Positions 55,106 to 64,000 of a stretch of DNA of 64,000 bases are shown piece by piece. Every line of letters begins with the position of its first letter. Positions within the stretch are counted from its first letter, which is position 1. The stretch is from assembly GCA_902625725.1 (NCBI GenBank), contig CACOCY010000005.1, forward strand, positions 62,001-126,000, in the 5' to 3' direction. The DNA comes from an uncultured SAR116 cluster alpha proteobacterium (GTDB taxonomy: Bacteria > Pseudomonadota > Alphaproteobacteria > Puniceispirillales > Puniceispirillaceae). The translations under genes were made by a program, and so were the position numbers. Under the pieces are notes generated by a model. It saw only the letters and a program-made list of their open reading frames with translations. It ran no database searches and was not told the DNA's origin.

Positions 55106-55870
55106 TTAATTTGAGGAAATTTTGGGATACATGACATTTCTTAAATAAAGACCATGAGGTGGCGCTGTAGGGCCTGCCGCCTTTCTATCTTTTGCTGAAA
55201 GGATTTCTTTAACTTGTTCTGGTTTCCACTTGTTTTTCCCGACCTCAACCAAGCTTCCCGTAATATTGCGGATTTGATTATGAAGAAAGGATTTAGCAAT
55301 TGCAATGATATGTATTTCATGTCCCACTTTTTTTATCTCTAGCGCCTTCATGGTTCTTATTGGAGAGCTTGCTTGACACTGAGAAGCTCTGAAGCTGGTG
55401 AAATCGTGTTTGCCAACAAGATATTGTGAGGCACAATTCATGGCTTCAACATCTAATTTATTACTTAAATGCCAAACCCGAAATGCATTAAGACTAGGCG
55501 GTGCTTTTCTATTTAAAATTCTATAAATGTAGCATCTTTCAACTGCATCAAAACGGGCATTAAAATCTGCATTTACAACTTTAGCAGATAAAATAGATAT
55601 TGGTAGGTTTCCAAGATATCTGTTTATCCCCATTACAACAGAATGAGTTGAGTAATTCAACGGAACATCTATATGTGCTGCTTGTCCCATCGCATGTACA
55701 CCGGCATCCGTCCTTCCAGCACCTTGAACACGCGTAGGTTGGGTGGTCAGCTTTTGTGCAGCAACTTCGATTTCGTCCTGAACGGATTTACCGTTTTGCT
55801 GAGATTGCCATCCAACGAAAGGGGTTCCGTCATATTCAATATTTAATAGCATGCGCTGCATATCAACCAT
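55106..55870 (-). CDS. truA: tRNA pseudouridine synthase A
   Basis: 254 residues from ATG 55870, overlapping the fmt stop by eight bases. The catalytic Asp is in GAGRTDAGVHA (about residue 54). The LLNIEYDGTPFVGWQ start is typical. It forms pseudouridine at positions 38-40 of tRNA anticodon arms. It is coupled to fmt and def upstream. Confidence 0.96.
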   Translation of the reverse strand: MVDMQRMLLNIEYDGTPFVGWQSQQNGKSVQDEIEVAAQKLTTQPTRVQGAGRTDAGVHAMGQAAHIDVPLNYSTHSVVMGINRYLGNLPISILSAKVVNADFNARFDAVERCYIYRILNRKAPPSLNAFRVWHLSNKLDVEAMNCASQYLVGKHDFTSFRASQCQASSPIRTMKALEIKKVGHEIHIIAIAKSFLHNQIRNITGSLVEVGKNKWKPEQVKEILSAKDRKAAGPTAPPHGLYLRNVMYPKISSN

Positions 55871-56813
55871 TATTATCATTCCAAATAATATCACCATTAC
55901 GAAAATTAGAGCCGTTTAAAAAGTCAAATCCAGTCATGGGCCTTTTTCCCGAGGGCTGTATTAATTTGAGTAATAGAACTTTTTTTTCGGACAAAGCTAT
56001 TCCGGGGTTTTTTTGATCGTTAAGAAGTACTAGAGAACCAAGAGGAAGCACAGAGTCAATTATTTTTATTTCTATTTCAAGAATTTTGATTCGTTTGCCG
56101 TTGGTTAGGCTTAACCAGCATGAGGGAACAGGACTAAAAGCTCTAATTTTATTACGTATTAATTGCGCACTTTGTCTAAGGTCTAGCTCCACCTCTGACT
56201 TTAAAATTTTATTTGCATAACAAGCGCCATCTTCAGGTTGGATAAGTGGAGCTATTCTATTTTCTTTGATTGATTTTATGGTTTCAAGTAAGCAATCTGC
56301 CGTTAAAATTGATAGTCTGTCATGTAATGTTTGAAAAGTGTCATTTGATTTAATCTTCGTTGGTAACTGCCGTAATATCGGCCCTGTATCAAGACCAACT
56401 TCCATTTGCATTATGGTTATGCCAGTTTGCTCGTCTCCGGCTTCGAGGGCGCGATGAATTGGAGCAGCACCGCGCCATCTTGGTAATAGAGACGCGTGGC
56501 CATTAATGCACCCAAAATGAGGAATGTCTAAAACGTTTTGCGAAAGAATTAGTCCATAGGCAACTACAACAATTAAATCTGCATTCGATTGTTTTAGCTT
56601 TTCTATTTCATTTACTGGTTTGAGGGACGATGGAGAATAACAAGTAATATCATTAGCCTTTGCAAATTCAGCAACAGCTGTTACCTTTTCACGCATTCCA
56701 CGACCTGCAGGCCGAGGTGGCTGCGTATAGACAGAAATAATCGTGTGATGAAGGTGTAAACTTTCAAGGCTTTTAACTGCAAACGATGGGCTACCCATAA
56801 ATATAATACGCAT
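55863..56813 (-). CDS. fmt: Methionyl-tRNA formyltransferase
   Basis: 316 residues from ATG 56813 (GTG 56822 also in frame). Diagnostic sequences: GCINGHASLLPRWRGAAPIH (folate and catalytic region), GLDTGPIL and the C-terminal domain for tRNA binding. It formylates initiator Met-tRNA. It lies 25 bases after def in a def-fmt-truA operon, the usual pairing for protein start and end of formyl-Met processing. Confidence 0.97.
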   Translation of the reverse strand: MRIIFMGSPSFAVKSLESLHLHHTIISVYTQPPRPAGRGMREKVTAVAEFAKANDITCYSPSSLKPVNEIEKLKQSNADLIVVVAYGLILSQNVLDIPHFGCINGHASLLPRWRGAAPIHRALEAGDEQTGITIMQMEVGLDTGPILRQLPTKIKSNDTFQTLHDRLSILTADCLLETIKSIKENRIAPLIQPEDGACYANKILKSEVELDLRQSAQLIRNKIRAFSPVPSCWLSLTNGKRIKILEIEIKIIDSVLPLGSLVLLNDQKNPGIALSEKKVLLLKLIQPSGKRPMTGFDFLNGSNFRNGDIIWNDNNG

Positions 56814-56838
56814 TAGGCTCACTTATTAATTCAAAATA

Positions 56839-57348
56839 TCAGGTTTGGCGCGCTTCCTTCAGCACTTTACGCCATATTATATCTCGTTTTAACTTTGAAA
56901 TATGATCAATAAACAAGATACCATTAAGATGGTCTATTTCATGCTGTACACAAGCCGCAAGCAGTCCTTCAGCTTTTATTTGCTGTTCTTTTCCATTTAT
57001 GTCTGTAAATCTTAACTCTACCCAATTTGGTCTTGAAACTTCTGAATTGTGGCCAGGAATAGATAGACAACCTTCTTCTAATGTTGAGCTTTCTTCTGAT
57101 GATTGGATGATTATTGGATTAATCATTTGCCAAAGCTCGTTTGTTTCTTCATCGCGGCTACAATCCATTACAATTACGCGTTTTAATTCTCCAATTTGGG
57201 GCGCTGCAAGGCCAATTCCAGGCGCATCGTACATAGTCTCCGCCATATCATCTAGAAGTTGTTTTATAGAGTCTGTTATTTTTTCAACGGGCAACGCCGC
57301 CTTTCTGAGGATGGGGTCAGGTACGAACTGGATTGGCTTAATGGTCAT
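56839..57348 (-). CDS. def: Peptide deformylase
   Basis: 169 residues with all three metal-site motifs: GIGLAAPQIG, EGCLSIPG (Cys) and QHEIDHLNG (two His and catalytic Glu). It removes the formyl group from new proteins. It is first in the def-fmt-truA minus-strand operon; the 220 bases between it and rmuC carry its promoter and hold no gene. Confidence 0.97.
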   Translation of the reverse strand: MTIKPIQFVPDPILRKAALPVEKITDSIKQLLDDMAETMYDAPGIGLAAPQIGELKRVIVMDCSRDEETNELWQMINPIIIQSSEESSTLEEGCLSIPGHNSEVSRPNWVELRFTDINGKEQQIKAEGLLAACVQHEIDHLNGILFIDHISKLKRDIIWRKVLKEARQT

Positions 57349-57568
57349 TTTAGTTCTCTCTTTTTTTCTTTGCGATCTAATTCAAAAGACCAAAAAATTG
57401 TTTTTCTGTTTAATTTCATTTAGCACTTAGTCGTGCTTGCGTTTCTGTTCAATGATATTTTATATTAAAAGAACTGCTTTTATTATGTTAGCTAGTTTTT
57501 TGGTAAAATAGCCGCTGGCATGATAAGGGTCAAGCAAGCTAAAATCGCAGGCAAGTTAAATATATTAA

Positions 57569-58702
57569 ATGATATTTCCTATAAATCTATACCTTGGCAT
57601 TTCATTGATTATAGCAACATGCTTAATGGTTGTATTTTTATTTATCATTATCGGACGTAATGCATCTAAATTACAATCTGACTCAATAGCAGAACTCAAA
57701 GGCCAACTAACTCATATGGTGGAGGCTTCAGGCCAGCAACAACAAAATCTCACAGTTCAATTATCTGAGCAATCTGCTAGAATGGAGCAAACACTCTCAG
57801 TATTTCGAGAGCAACTAGGGCAGTCCCTGAACCAGCAGACAAAATCTACTCACGAAAACTTATCTAAATTATCTGAGCGATTAGCAGTAATTGATAAAGC
57901 AAATAACCAAATTTCAGAATTAACAGGACAAGTGACACAGCTTCACAACATTTTAGCAAATAAAACAGAGCGCGGAGCTTTTGGAGAGGTGCAACTCGAA
58001 AATCTAGTTAAGACAGTTCTTCCACCAAGTTCCTATGCTTTTCAAGTTACTCTTCCAAATCAAAGGAGGGCAGATTGTGTTCTCAAATTGCCAAATCCTC
58101 CAGGAAATATTGTTATAGATTCTAAATTTCCGCTTGAGGCATGGTATGAGTTGCAGAAAGCGGAAACAAAAGAACAACAGATGGCCGCAAGGAAACAGCT
58201 CGCAATTTCAGTTAGAGGACATGTAAAAGATATTCAAGATAAATACATTCTCGCTGGTAGCACTGCTGAGTCTGCTTGTTTGTTCCTTCCCTCAGAAGCG
58301 GTCTATGCAGAATTGCATGCTAACTTACCTGATGTAATAAATGCATCTTATAAAGCAAGGGTGTGGATTGTTTCCCCTACAACTATGATGGCAACACTCA
58401 ATACTGTTAGAGCGGTGCTACGCGATGCAAGAATGAGAGAGCAGACTGCAATAATTCAGGAAGAGATGTTAAAATTAATTGACGATGTTTCCAGATTAGA
58501 TACAAGGGTGGAAAACTTAAATAGACACTTCTCACAGGCACAAAAAGATATCCTAGAGATTCAAACGTCGACTTCACGTATTACAAAGAGAAGCCATACG
58601 ATAACAGAAATAGAAGTGTCGGGAGCCGAAAATGATGTTGTTTCAGATAATGAACTTAAAATTAAAAATACACTATCTGAAGAGTTAAAAAAACAAGATT
58701 AA
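57569..58702 (+). CDS. rmuC: DNA recombination protein RmuC
   Basis: 377 residues. An N-terminal membrane helix (about residues 5-27) is followed by a long coiled coil (about 35-130) and the RmuC nuclease-like domain (GAFGEVQLENLVKTVLP, VIDSKFPLEAWYEL). It limits inversions and repeat-mediated rearrangements. There is no clear ribosome site before ATG 57569. It is convergent with recR, 17 bases apart. Confidence 0.92.
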   Translation: MIFPINLYLGISLIIATCLMVVFLFIIIGRNASKLQSDSIAELKGQLTHMVEASGQQQQNLTVQLSEQSARMEQTLSVFREQLGQSLNQQTKSTHENLSKLSERLAVIDKANNQISELTGQVTQLHNILANKTERGAFGEVQLENLVKTVLPPSSYAFQVTLPNQRRADCVLKLPNPPGNIVIDSKFPLEAWYELQKAETKEQQMAARKQLAISVRGHVKDIQDKYILAGSTAESACLFLPSEAVYAELHANLPDVINASYKARVWIVSPTTMMATLNTVRAVLRDARMREQTAIIQEEMLKLIDDVSRLDTRVENLNRHFSQAQKDILEIQTSTSRITKRSHTITEIEVSGAENDVVSDNELKIKNTLSEELKKQD

Positions 58703-58719
58703 TGATTTGAGTAAAACAA

Positions 58720-59328
58720 TCATCCAATTGGTGTTCTTGCTTTCATAGCGAGTGCAAGTGTTCCATCATCTAGATAGTTTAACTCACCACCCACCGGTAC
58801 GCCATGAGCAAGTCTTGAAATCGTTAAAGATAACCCTTGTAAACTTTCCGTAATGTAGTGTGCAGTTGTTTGGCCTTCAACAGTCGCAGAAGTTGCAAGA
58901 ATAATTTCGTAATTGGAATATCTGGTGCACTTTGATGAAATGTAACCTACTAATTTGTTAATACCGAGTTCAGTTGGGCCACGCCCATCTAAAATATTTA
59001 AATTGCCACCCAAAACAAAGTATTTCCCTTGATAAACCCCTGCTCTCTCAATCGCCCATAAATCCGAAACATCTTCAACAATGCACAATCTATTTTCGTC
59101 TCGTCGGTGGTCGTTGCATATTAAGCATTTTTCTAACTCGGTTAGGTTATTGCATTGTATGCAGGGCTTATAGTGACTGGCGACATCGTGTAGTACTTGC
59201 GATAATGGCAGCATGTCCCTTTCTTTATTTTTAAGAAGAGCAAGTGCAGCTCTTTGTGCAGAACGAGGTCCTAAACCTGGTAATTTAGCGAGTCGTTTTA
59301 TCAGAATTTGAAGGTTATCATCTGCCAT
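58720..59328 (-). CDS. recR: Recombination mediator RecR
   Basis: 202 residues. The helix-hairpin-helix region KLPGLGPRSAQRAA, the zinc finger (two Cys pairs in CIQC and CLIC) and the Toprim domain beginning CIVEDVSDLWAIE are in the usual order. It works with RecF and RecO to load RecA on gaps. It is downstream of ybaB and dnaX, one base after the ybaB stop, a conserved order. Confidence 0.97.
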   Translation of the reverse strand: MADDNLQILIKRLAKLPGLGPRSAQRAALALLKNKERDMLPLSQVLHDVASHYKPCIQCNNLTELEKCLICNDHRRDENRLCIVEDVSDLWAIERAGVYQGKYFVLGGNLNILDGRGPTELGINKLVGYISSKCTRYSNYEIILATSATVEGQTTAHYITESLQGLSLTISRLAHGVPVGGELNYLDDGTLALAMKARTPIG

Positions 59329-59329
59329 A

Positions 59330-59653
59330 TTAAGTTTTAAAGTTCATACCGGTAGGCAAGGGCAAACCACCAGTCAATTTATTCATTTCCGAGGTTAATG
59401 CCTTATCTGCTTCATTTTTTGCATTATTAAAGGCCAATTTAATCAAATCCTCTAAGGTTTCAATATCTTTTGGATCGACAACATCTTCAGTGATTGAAAT
59501 TGAAACAATCTTACCTTTTCCAGTAATTGTTACTGAAACGGCACCTCCGCCAGAAGTAGCAGTGAACTGACGATTTGCCATTTCAGTTTGCATTGTCTCC
59601 ATTTGGAATTGCAGCTCCTGTACCTTTTTCATCATTCCACCAAGATTTCGCAT
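59330..59653 (-). CDS. ybaB: YbaB/EbfC nucleoid-associated protein
   Basis: 107 residues, starting MRNLGGMMKKVQELQFQM, with a central GGGAVSVTITGKGK beta segment and helical ends. It forms a DNA-binding dimer. It lies between dnaX and recR as in many bacteria. Confidence 0.95.
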   Translation of the reverse strand: MRNLGGMMKKVQELQFQMETMQTEMANRQFTATSGGGAVSVTITGKGKIVSISITEDVVDPKDIETLEDLIKLAFNNAKNEADKALTSEMNKLTGGLPLPTGMNFKT

Positions 59654-59683
59654 TCTATATTATCTCCTGTTTTTCTATTGGTC

Positions 59684-61372
59684 TTATATCTCTGACTGCT
59701 CTAAATTAGTCTTTAAATCAGATCGTTCCAATAATGATGAAGATTGATGATCCTCACTCTGAATTTCTGTAATAACTTCTGTTATTTTGGTGCCAGGAAA
59801 TGTTTTTAGCACATCTTTTGCAATAGGGTGTTCATAAGCCGCTGATAATTCCTTCTTTTTTGCTAAATCTTCTTCTTCTTTAAGTGTTGGCGAGTCCGAT
59901 TTAACACCAACGATTACTTCCCATTTCGTATCAGAATTTGTGTTGAGTATTTGAGTAATTTTGCTTGGTAAATCGTCTGGTGCGCCTTTTGCCAAACATA
60001 TTTCAATTCTAGGCGTATTGAAATTAATTGGCTCAACATAATTTCGGATATTGGATGCAAGTATAAGATGACCCTGTTGTTCACAAATTTTTACAACATC
60101 AAGTAAATTTTCAACAGACGGTGTCTTTGATTGAAATATCGAGTTTGTGGATGTTTCTGGTGAAAGAGTAGACTGCTCCGTAAGGCTGCGTTCTTTACTC
60201 GTTTTTTCGATATTAGCTTGAGCTTCTTCTGCTAATACATTTGGCAGTTTTTCAAGAATTTCCGATGGGGTGGGCATTGGCGACGTATAAACAAGTCGGA
60301 TTATTAACATTTCTGCAGCTGCTTCTGGCCTGGGGGCTAATTTTATTTCCTGATGACCTTTAAGTAAAATTTGCCAGCATCTTGCTAATCTTGGAATACC
60401 AAAATTTGAAATTACCGTGAGATTTTCCAGCGCTGCATCACTTATGTTTTCCAAGTTAGAGTTGCTAGCAATTAAAGATGCCTGATGCGCAAGGTCCATT
60501 AAGTCAGAGATAATCTGCTCGGGCTCTGCTCCAACGTCAATAGCTTTTTTCAACGTTTCGAGAGCTGTTTGAATTTCACCGATAAAACAGCTTTTTAGTA
60601 ACTCTAGCAAAGTATTAGTACTTGCATGTCCTAACATATCTTCGACTAGAGACACGCTAATATTGTTTGCTCCAAGAGCAGAAGCTTGGTCTAATAAAGA
60701 TAAGCTATCTCGGACAGAGCCTTCGGCAGCATAAGCAATAAGTCTGATAGCCTCTGGCTGTGTTTCAATTCTTTCAGCTTGAGCAATTTTCGTAAGGTGT
60801 TCTTGAAGTAAACTTATTGGAACTCGTCTCAAATCAAAGCGCTGGCATCTCGATAAAATAGTTAAGGGCACCTTTCGAATTTCAGTAGTTGCAAAAATAA
60901 ATTTTACCGATTCGGAAGGCTCCTCAAGCGTTTTTAGTAAGGCATTAAACGCATTTTTTGAGAGCATGTGTATTTCATCAATAATATAAACCTTGTAACG
61001 CGCTGAAACAGGGCGATACACGCTACTATCGATAATTTCACGGATATCATCAACCCCTGTATTTGAGGCAGCGTCCATCTCTAGAATATCAACATGACGC
61101 CCTGATTGGATTGATTTGCATGGTTCACATAGGTTGCAAGGGTGCATGCTTTCTTTTGAAGATCCGTCAGGCCCAATGCAATTGAGCCCTTTTGCTATTA
61201 TCCGGGCAGAGGTTGTTTTCCCAACCCCACGAACCCCTGTTAAAATAAAGGAATGCGCAAGCCTATTTAAAGTTATCGCATTGGTCAATGTTTGGACTAG
61301 CGCATCTTGACCAATAAGCGAGTTAAAATCAACAGGTCGATATTTTCGCGCTAATACCTGATATGAGGACAA
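59684..61372 (-). CDS. dnaX: DNA polymerase III subunits tau/gamma
   Basis: 562 residues. Walker A GVRGVGKTTSARII (about residues 45-58), a four-Cys zinc module (CIGP ... CNLCEPC), Walker B IIDEIHML and SRC motif ILSRCQRF are all present. The clamp-loader subunit couples the replicase to the helicase. The start is TTG 61372 with GGAG eight bases upstream. A heptamer A-AAA-AAG in frame near codon 505 could allow -1 frameshifting, described separately. The SRP RNA gene is just upstream. Confidence 0.96.
   Translation of the reverse strand: MSSYQVLARKYRPVDFNSLIGQDALVQTLTNAITLNRLAHSFILTGVRGVGKTTSARIIAKGLNCIGPDGSSKESMHPCNLCEPCKSIQSGRHVDILEMDAASNTGVDDIREIIDSSVYRPVSARYKVYIIDEIHMLSKNAFNALLKTLEEPSESVKFIFATTEIRKVPLTILSRCQRFDLRRVPISLLQEHLTKIAQAERIETQPEAIRLIAYAAEGSVRDSLSLLDQASALGANNISVSLVEDMLGHASTNTLLELLKSCFIGEIQTALETLKKAIDVGAEPEQIISDLMDLAHQASLIASNSNLENISDAALENLTVISNFGIPRLARCWQILLKGHQEIKLAPRPEAAAEMLIIRLVYTSPMPTPSEILEKLPNVLAEEAQANIEKTSKERSLTEQSTLSPETSTNSIFQSKTPSVENLLDVVKICEQQGHLILASNIRNYVEPINFNTPRIEICLAKGAPDDLPSKITQILNTNSDTKWEVIVGVKSDSPTLKEEEDLAKKKELSAAYEHPIAKDVLKTFPGTKITEVITEIQSEDHQSSSLLERSDLKTNLEQSEI
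59855..59861 (-). other. Candidate -1 frameshift heptamer in dnaX
   Basis: On the coding strand the sequence GC-A-AAA-AAG occurs in frame at codons 504-506, the same slippery heptamer that makes the gamma subunit in E. coli. A -1 shift here would add eight codons and stop. An A/G-rich stretch (GAAGAAGAAGA) precedes it. No strong stem-loop downstream was recognised, and the site lies near the C-terminal end, so function is uncertain. Confidence 0.35.
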
Positions 61373-61526
61373 TTTGTATACTCCATAAACATTAAATTTT
61401 TAAAAAAACAACTCCGCAAATGACAAGAAAATTAAATTTATGAATAAGTACTACCTTTTAGAAATATGCAAGCATTCAAGAAATAAATAGCTTTTTAAAA
61501 ATCTCAACAATATTGTATAAGAAAAA

Positions 61527-61620
61527 GCGAAAGGTTGAACGACCCAGTTAGGGACTACGCTGGCTGCTTCCTTTCGGACCTGACCTGTTATGCAGAGCAA
61601 ACTGTCCATCCAACCTTCCT
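61527..61620 (-). ncRNA. ffs: Small signal recognition particle RNA (4.5S-type)
   Basis: About 94 bases forming one long hairpin: the 5' end GAAGGTTG pairs with the 3' end CAACCTTTC, and the apical part carries CAGGTCAGGTCC-GAAA-GGAAGCAGCC, the universal SRP domain IV that binds Ffh. A T-run follows on the minus strand (GCTTTTTC). Ends are estimated from the pairing. It lies upstream of dnaX, a frequent place in Alphaproteobacteria. Confidence 0.95.
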
Positions 61621-61678
61621 TAGCAGAATATGGAACATCGCAATAAAACAAACAAGTTTTTTTAGAAAAGCATAAAAA

Positions 61679-62539
61679 TTAATTTCTGTTTGGTTTTTGC
61701 CGATAGGGGCTAGAGGGGTAGCAGCCAAGAACACGAACTGCATCTGGAAGACAGTAAAATTTCAATTCCTCCAAAGCAAGCTGCATATTTTTTTGCTCAA
61801 TATGACCTTCACAATCTACATAAAATTGAGCAGCTTGCATTTCATTGCCTGACATGTAAGATTCAATTTTTGTTAAGTTTATGCCATTAGTTGCAAAGCC
61901 TCCTAGTGCTTTATATAGCGCCGCTGGCACGGATCTAAGCGAAAAAACAAAGGTACAATGCGAATTACTTAGGGAAGTAGCTGGAACCTCCATATGTTTT
62001 TTCATAACTAAAAATCTAGTTGTATTAAGATTTAAATCCGTGATTTCGTCCATTAAAACATCAAGACCATATATTTTGGCTGCCAAGTCTGACGCTATAG
62101 CCGCCTTAGTTGGGTCATTCCAAGTTGCAATATCACGTGCAGCGCCAGCGGTGTCCGAGTGAATGACAGGCTCAATATTTAATTTTTCTAAATTTTTTCT
62201 GCATTGTGCTAATCCTTGCTCGTGGCTATGTGCCTCCCTGATATTGGATAATTTTGAACCTTTAATCCCAAGTAATTGATGATTTACGGGCTGAAAATGT
62301 TCTGCAATAATGTGAAGTCCTGATTCAGGTAACATGTGGTGAATGTCAGCAACTCGGCCGGCTGTTGAATTTTCAACAGGAACCATAGCAGAAGAGCATT
62401 CACCATTTTGCACAGCTCTAAGCATTCCAGAAAAACTTTTATAAGGGATAGCTTCCCAGTCAGGGCAAAATGCTTGACAGGAAAGGTGAGAATAGGCACC
62501 AGGTACACCCTGAAACGCGATTTTGTGATTATTACTCAT
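61679..62539 (-). CDS. pheA: Prephenate dehydratase
   Basis: 286 residues, single-function type without a chorismate mutase domain. The substrate-binding GVPGAYSHL at the N terminus, the TTRFLVM motif (about residues 174-180) and the C-terminal ACT domain for phenylalanine feedback (KIESYMSGNEMQAAQFYVD region) are visible. It makes phenylpyruvate. It follows kdsB by ten bases, probably one transcript. Confidence 0.96.
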   Translation of the reverse strand: MSNNHKIAFQGVPGAYSHLSCQAFCPDWEAIPYKSFSGMLRAVQNGECSSAMVPVENSTAGRVADIHHMLPESGLHIIAEHFQPVNHQLLGIKGSKLSNIREAHSHEQGLAQCRKNLEKLNIEPVIHSDTAGAARDIATWNDPTKAAIASDLAAKIYGLDVLMDEITDLNLNTTRFLVMKKHMEVPATSLSNSHCTFVFSLRSVPAALYKALGGFATNGINLTKIESYMSGNEMQAAQFYVDCEGHIEQKNMQLALEELKFYCLPDAVRVLGCYPSSPYRQKPNRN

Positions 62540-62549
62540 GGCTGCCTCA

Positions 62550-63329
62550 TTATTTGTTTTTGCTACTCATCTTTTTTTGAATGTCTATCAAATCCTGCTT
62601 CGTATCGATACCTGCTATAGGTAGGTCTACTTTCCCAGTGGCAATTACCATTCCTAATTCAAGTGCACGTAACTGTTCTAGGTTTTCTATTTGCTCCAAT
62701 TTTGAGGGATTGCTTTCAACAAATTTTTTAAGAGCTGCTCGTCGCCATCCGTATAGTCCGATGTGATGCCAGAATACATCACTTCCAAACGGGATTGGTG
62801 CTCGGCTAAAATAATGTGCCCTCCCAATTGGGACATCTGAATTAGAATATTCACGGTCCCAGCTTATAACAGCTTTTACAACTTGCGGTGCCTTAATTTC
62901 GTGCTTTTTGCAAGGTGCAACTAAAGTACACAAATCAAATTCTTCTTTTTGCAACATATTTGATAGTAAGGAAAGATAATATGGCGGAATGTCTGGCAAA
63001 TCACCTTGTAAATTTATAACGCGGCGATATGTCTCATTTGGGTCGAACTCGCACAATGCAGCATAAACTCTATCAGAACCAGATGGCAAATTACTCTTTG
63101 TCAACATTGCTGTTCCCCCTTCTTTTTCAATTGCGTTTAATATACTAAGGTTATCACATGCAACTAAAACTGGACCTAAATTAGCGGCCACAGCTTGTTT
63201 CCAGACATGGACAATCATTGGTTTGCCGGCTATTATTTTCATGGGCTTATTAGGCAAGCGGACAGAATTCATTCGAGCTGGAATAATAGTTATAACGTTA
63301 TTATTTTGTTGTATATCACTTTTTTTCAT
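62550..63329 (-). CDS. kdsB: 3-deoxy-manno-octulosonate cytidylyltransferase KdsB
   Basis: 259 residues from ATG 63329; an ATG at 63341 in the same frame is possible. The nucleotide-binding IIPARMNSVRLPNKPM, NLQGDLPDIPP and the CTLVAPCKK segment match CMP-Kdo synthetase. The product activates Kdo for lipid A inner core. It is divergent from the cytochrome c gene. In Alphaproteobacteria kdsB, pheA and a cytochrome c gene often cluster. Confidence 0.94.
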   Translation of the reverse strand: MKKSDIQQNNNVITIIPARMNSVRLPNKPMKIIAGKPMIVHVWKQAVAANLGPVLVACDNLSILNAIEKEGGTAMLTKSNLPSGSDRVYAALCEFDPNETYRRVINLQGDLPDIPPYYLSLLSNMLQKEEFDLCTLVAPCKKHEIKAPQVVKAVISWDREYSNSDVPIGRAHYFSRAPIPFGSDVFWHHIGLYGWRRAALKKFVESNPSKLEQIENLEQLRALELGMVIATGKVDLPIAGIDTKQDLIDIQKKMSSKNK

Positions 63330-63498
63330 AATTCGGTGCATCCAGCAAAAGAATTCAGTAATTGTTGGCTCTCCGGGACTTGAGAGAGATTGTGGTTTAG
63401 GGTATCACAAAGTATAAAATATGAAACAAAATTGGTTCTTACTTTCAAATAATCTCTTTAGTGTTTAAGGTATGTACTTGTGATATTGGGGGTCTTGC

Positions 63499-64000
63499 AT
63501 GGATAATCTAAAGACAAATAAAATCCTAGCGGCATTCTTGCTAGCAGGTCTTTTGGCGATGGGAGGTGGAAAAATAGCTGAAATATTAGTTCCACATGAA
63601 GAACTAGCTGAAAATGCTTATCCTATTGAAATAAAAGAAGTGGCCGGGATTGGAGATAGCAACGCATCTTCTAATAAAGGTCCCGAGCCTATCTTAGCAT
63701 TACTTGCTTCAGCGGATGTCCAAGCTGGAATGAAACTAGCAAAAAAATGCACAGCTTGTCATGAATTCAGTGCGGATGGAAAAAATAAAACAGGGCCTAT
63801 GCTATGGAATATTGTTGATGCGAGCATGGGTATGAAAGATGGATTTCAGTATTCTGATGCTCTAACCAAAATGGAAGGTCAATGGGATTATAGTTCTTTA
63901 AATGCTTTTTTATACAAGCCAAAAGCATATATAAAAGGGACTAAAATGAACTTTGCAGGTTTAAAAAAACCGACCGATAGAGCAAATATGATAGCATATT
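63499..64000 (+). CDS. Membrane-anchored cytochrome c, CycM-like (partial, cut by window edge)
   Basis: Reading from ATG 63499, 167 codons remain open to the end of the window. An N-terminal anchor or signal helix (about residues 8-24) is followed by a linker and a class I cytochrome c domain with heme motif CTACH (about residues 85-89), preceded by GMKLAKK and followed by KTGPMLWN. A Met ligand is likely in TKMNFAG. It would carry electrons to the terminal oxidase. GGGGG lies upstream of the ATG. Confidence 0.9.
   Translation, partial: MDNLKTNKILAAFLLAGLLAMGGGKIAEILVPHEELAENAYPIEIKEVAGIGDSNASSNKGPEPILALLASADVQAGMKLAKKCTACHEFSADGKNKTGPMLWNIVDASMGMKDGFQYSDALTKMEGQWDYSSLNAFLYKPKAYIKGTKMNFAGLKKPTDRANMIAY

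Overview
The window reads as chromosomal DNA of a free-living, AT-rich alphaproteobacterium, most plausibly a marine one. The best evidence is the right third (about 46.8-64 kb), which carries gpt, rpmH-rnpA-yidD-yidC-engB-argB, a nucleotidase-like HAD gene, dapD-dapE, truA-fmt-def, rmuC, recR-ybaB-dnaX, the small SRP RNA, pheA, kdsB and a membrane-anchored cytochrome c. This gene order is familiar from Alphaproteobacteria. A marine, SAR116-like origin is my inference from the low GC and the many sugar, sulfonate-type and CO-dehydrogenase-like genes; no rRNA is present to confirm it.

Layout. 0-1.6 kb: divergent znuC (cut by the window edge) and znuA around a palindromic Zur box; ZnuA has a very long His/Asp repeat loop. 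1.6-5 kb: a Gfo/Idh oxidoreductase, a flavin-dependent monooxygenase of the SsuD type and an aldo/keto reductase. 5.2-14.2 kb: an alpha-glucoside uptake and hydrolysis operon (aglE-F-G-A-K order) extended by a GH1 beta-glucosidase and an MFS protein. 14.3-18.5 kb: glpK, a UDP-glucuronate-epimerase-like gene and a split heptose pathway (rfaE1, rfaE2). 18.6-22.8 kb: cupin, class III CoA-transferase, thiolase and a quinone-oxidoreductase-like gene. 22.8-25.2 kb: two envelope polysaccharide genes (WecA/MraY-like transferase, O-antigen-ligase-like protein). 25.3-28.9 kb: small and medium subunits of a molybdenum hydroxylase without a large subunit, followed by an MFS protein and a 4,5-dihydroxyphthalate-decarboxylase-like protein. 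28.9-34.5 kb: small membrane or secreted proteins, a PQQ-type sugar dehydrogenase coupled to an AhpD-like protein, and a CocE/NonD hydrolase.

34.8-43.5 kb is a divergent carbohydrate locus: on the minus strand a DeoR regulator, a BtpA-family protein, an FGGY kinase and a HAD phosphatase, tightly packed or overlapping; on the plus strand an SDR dehydrogenase and a complete CUT1-type ABC importer. The likely logic is uptake of a polyol or sugar, oxidation to a ketose, phosphorylation, and further conversion by the BtpA-family protein. The substrate is not evident, and this is my best candidate for an undescribed pathway.

43.5-46.8 kb is a gene-poor AT-rich stretch with a small zinc-ribbon protein and partner, tRNA-Ser(CGA), two near-identical tRNA-Arg genes (UCG and ACG anticodons) and a YHYH-type secreted protein. 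No transposase, integrase, CRISPR array or phage structural gene was seen. All calls come from reading the sequence; no database search was run.
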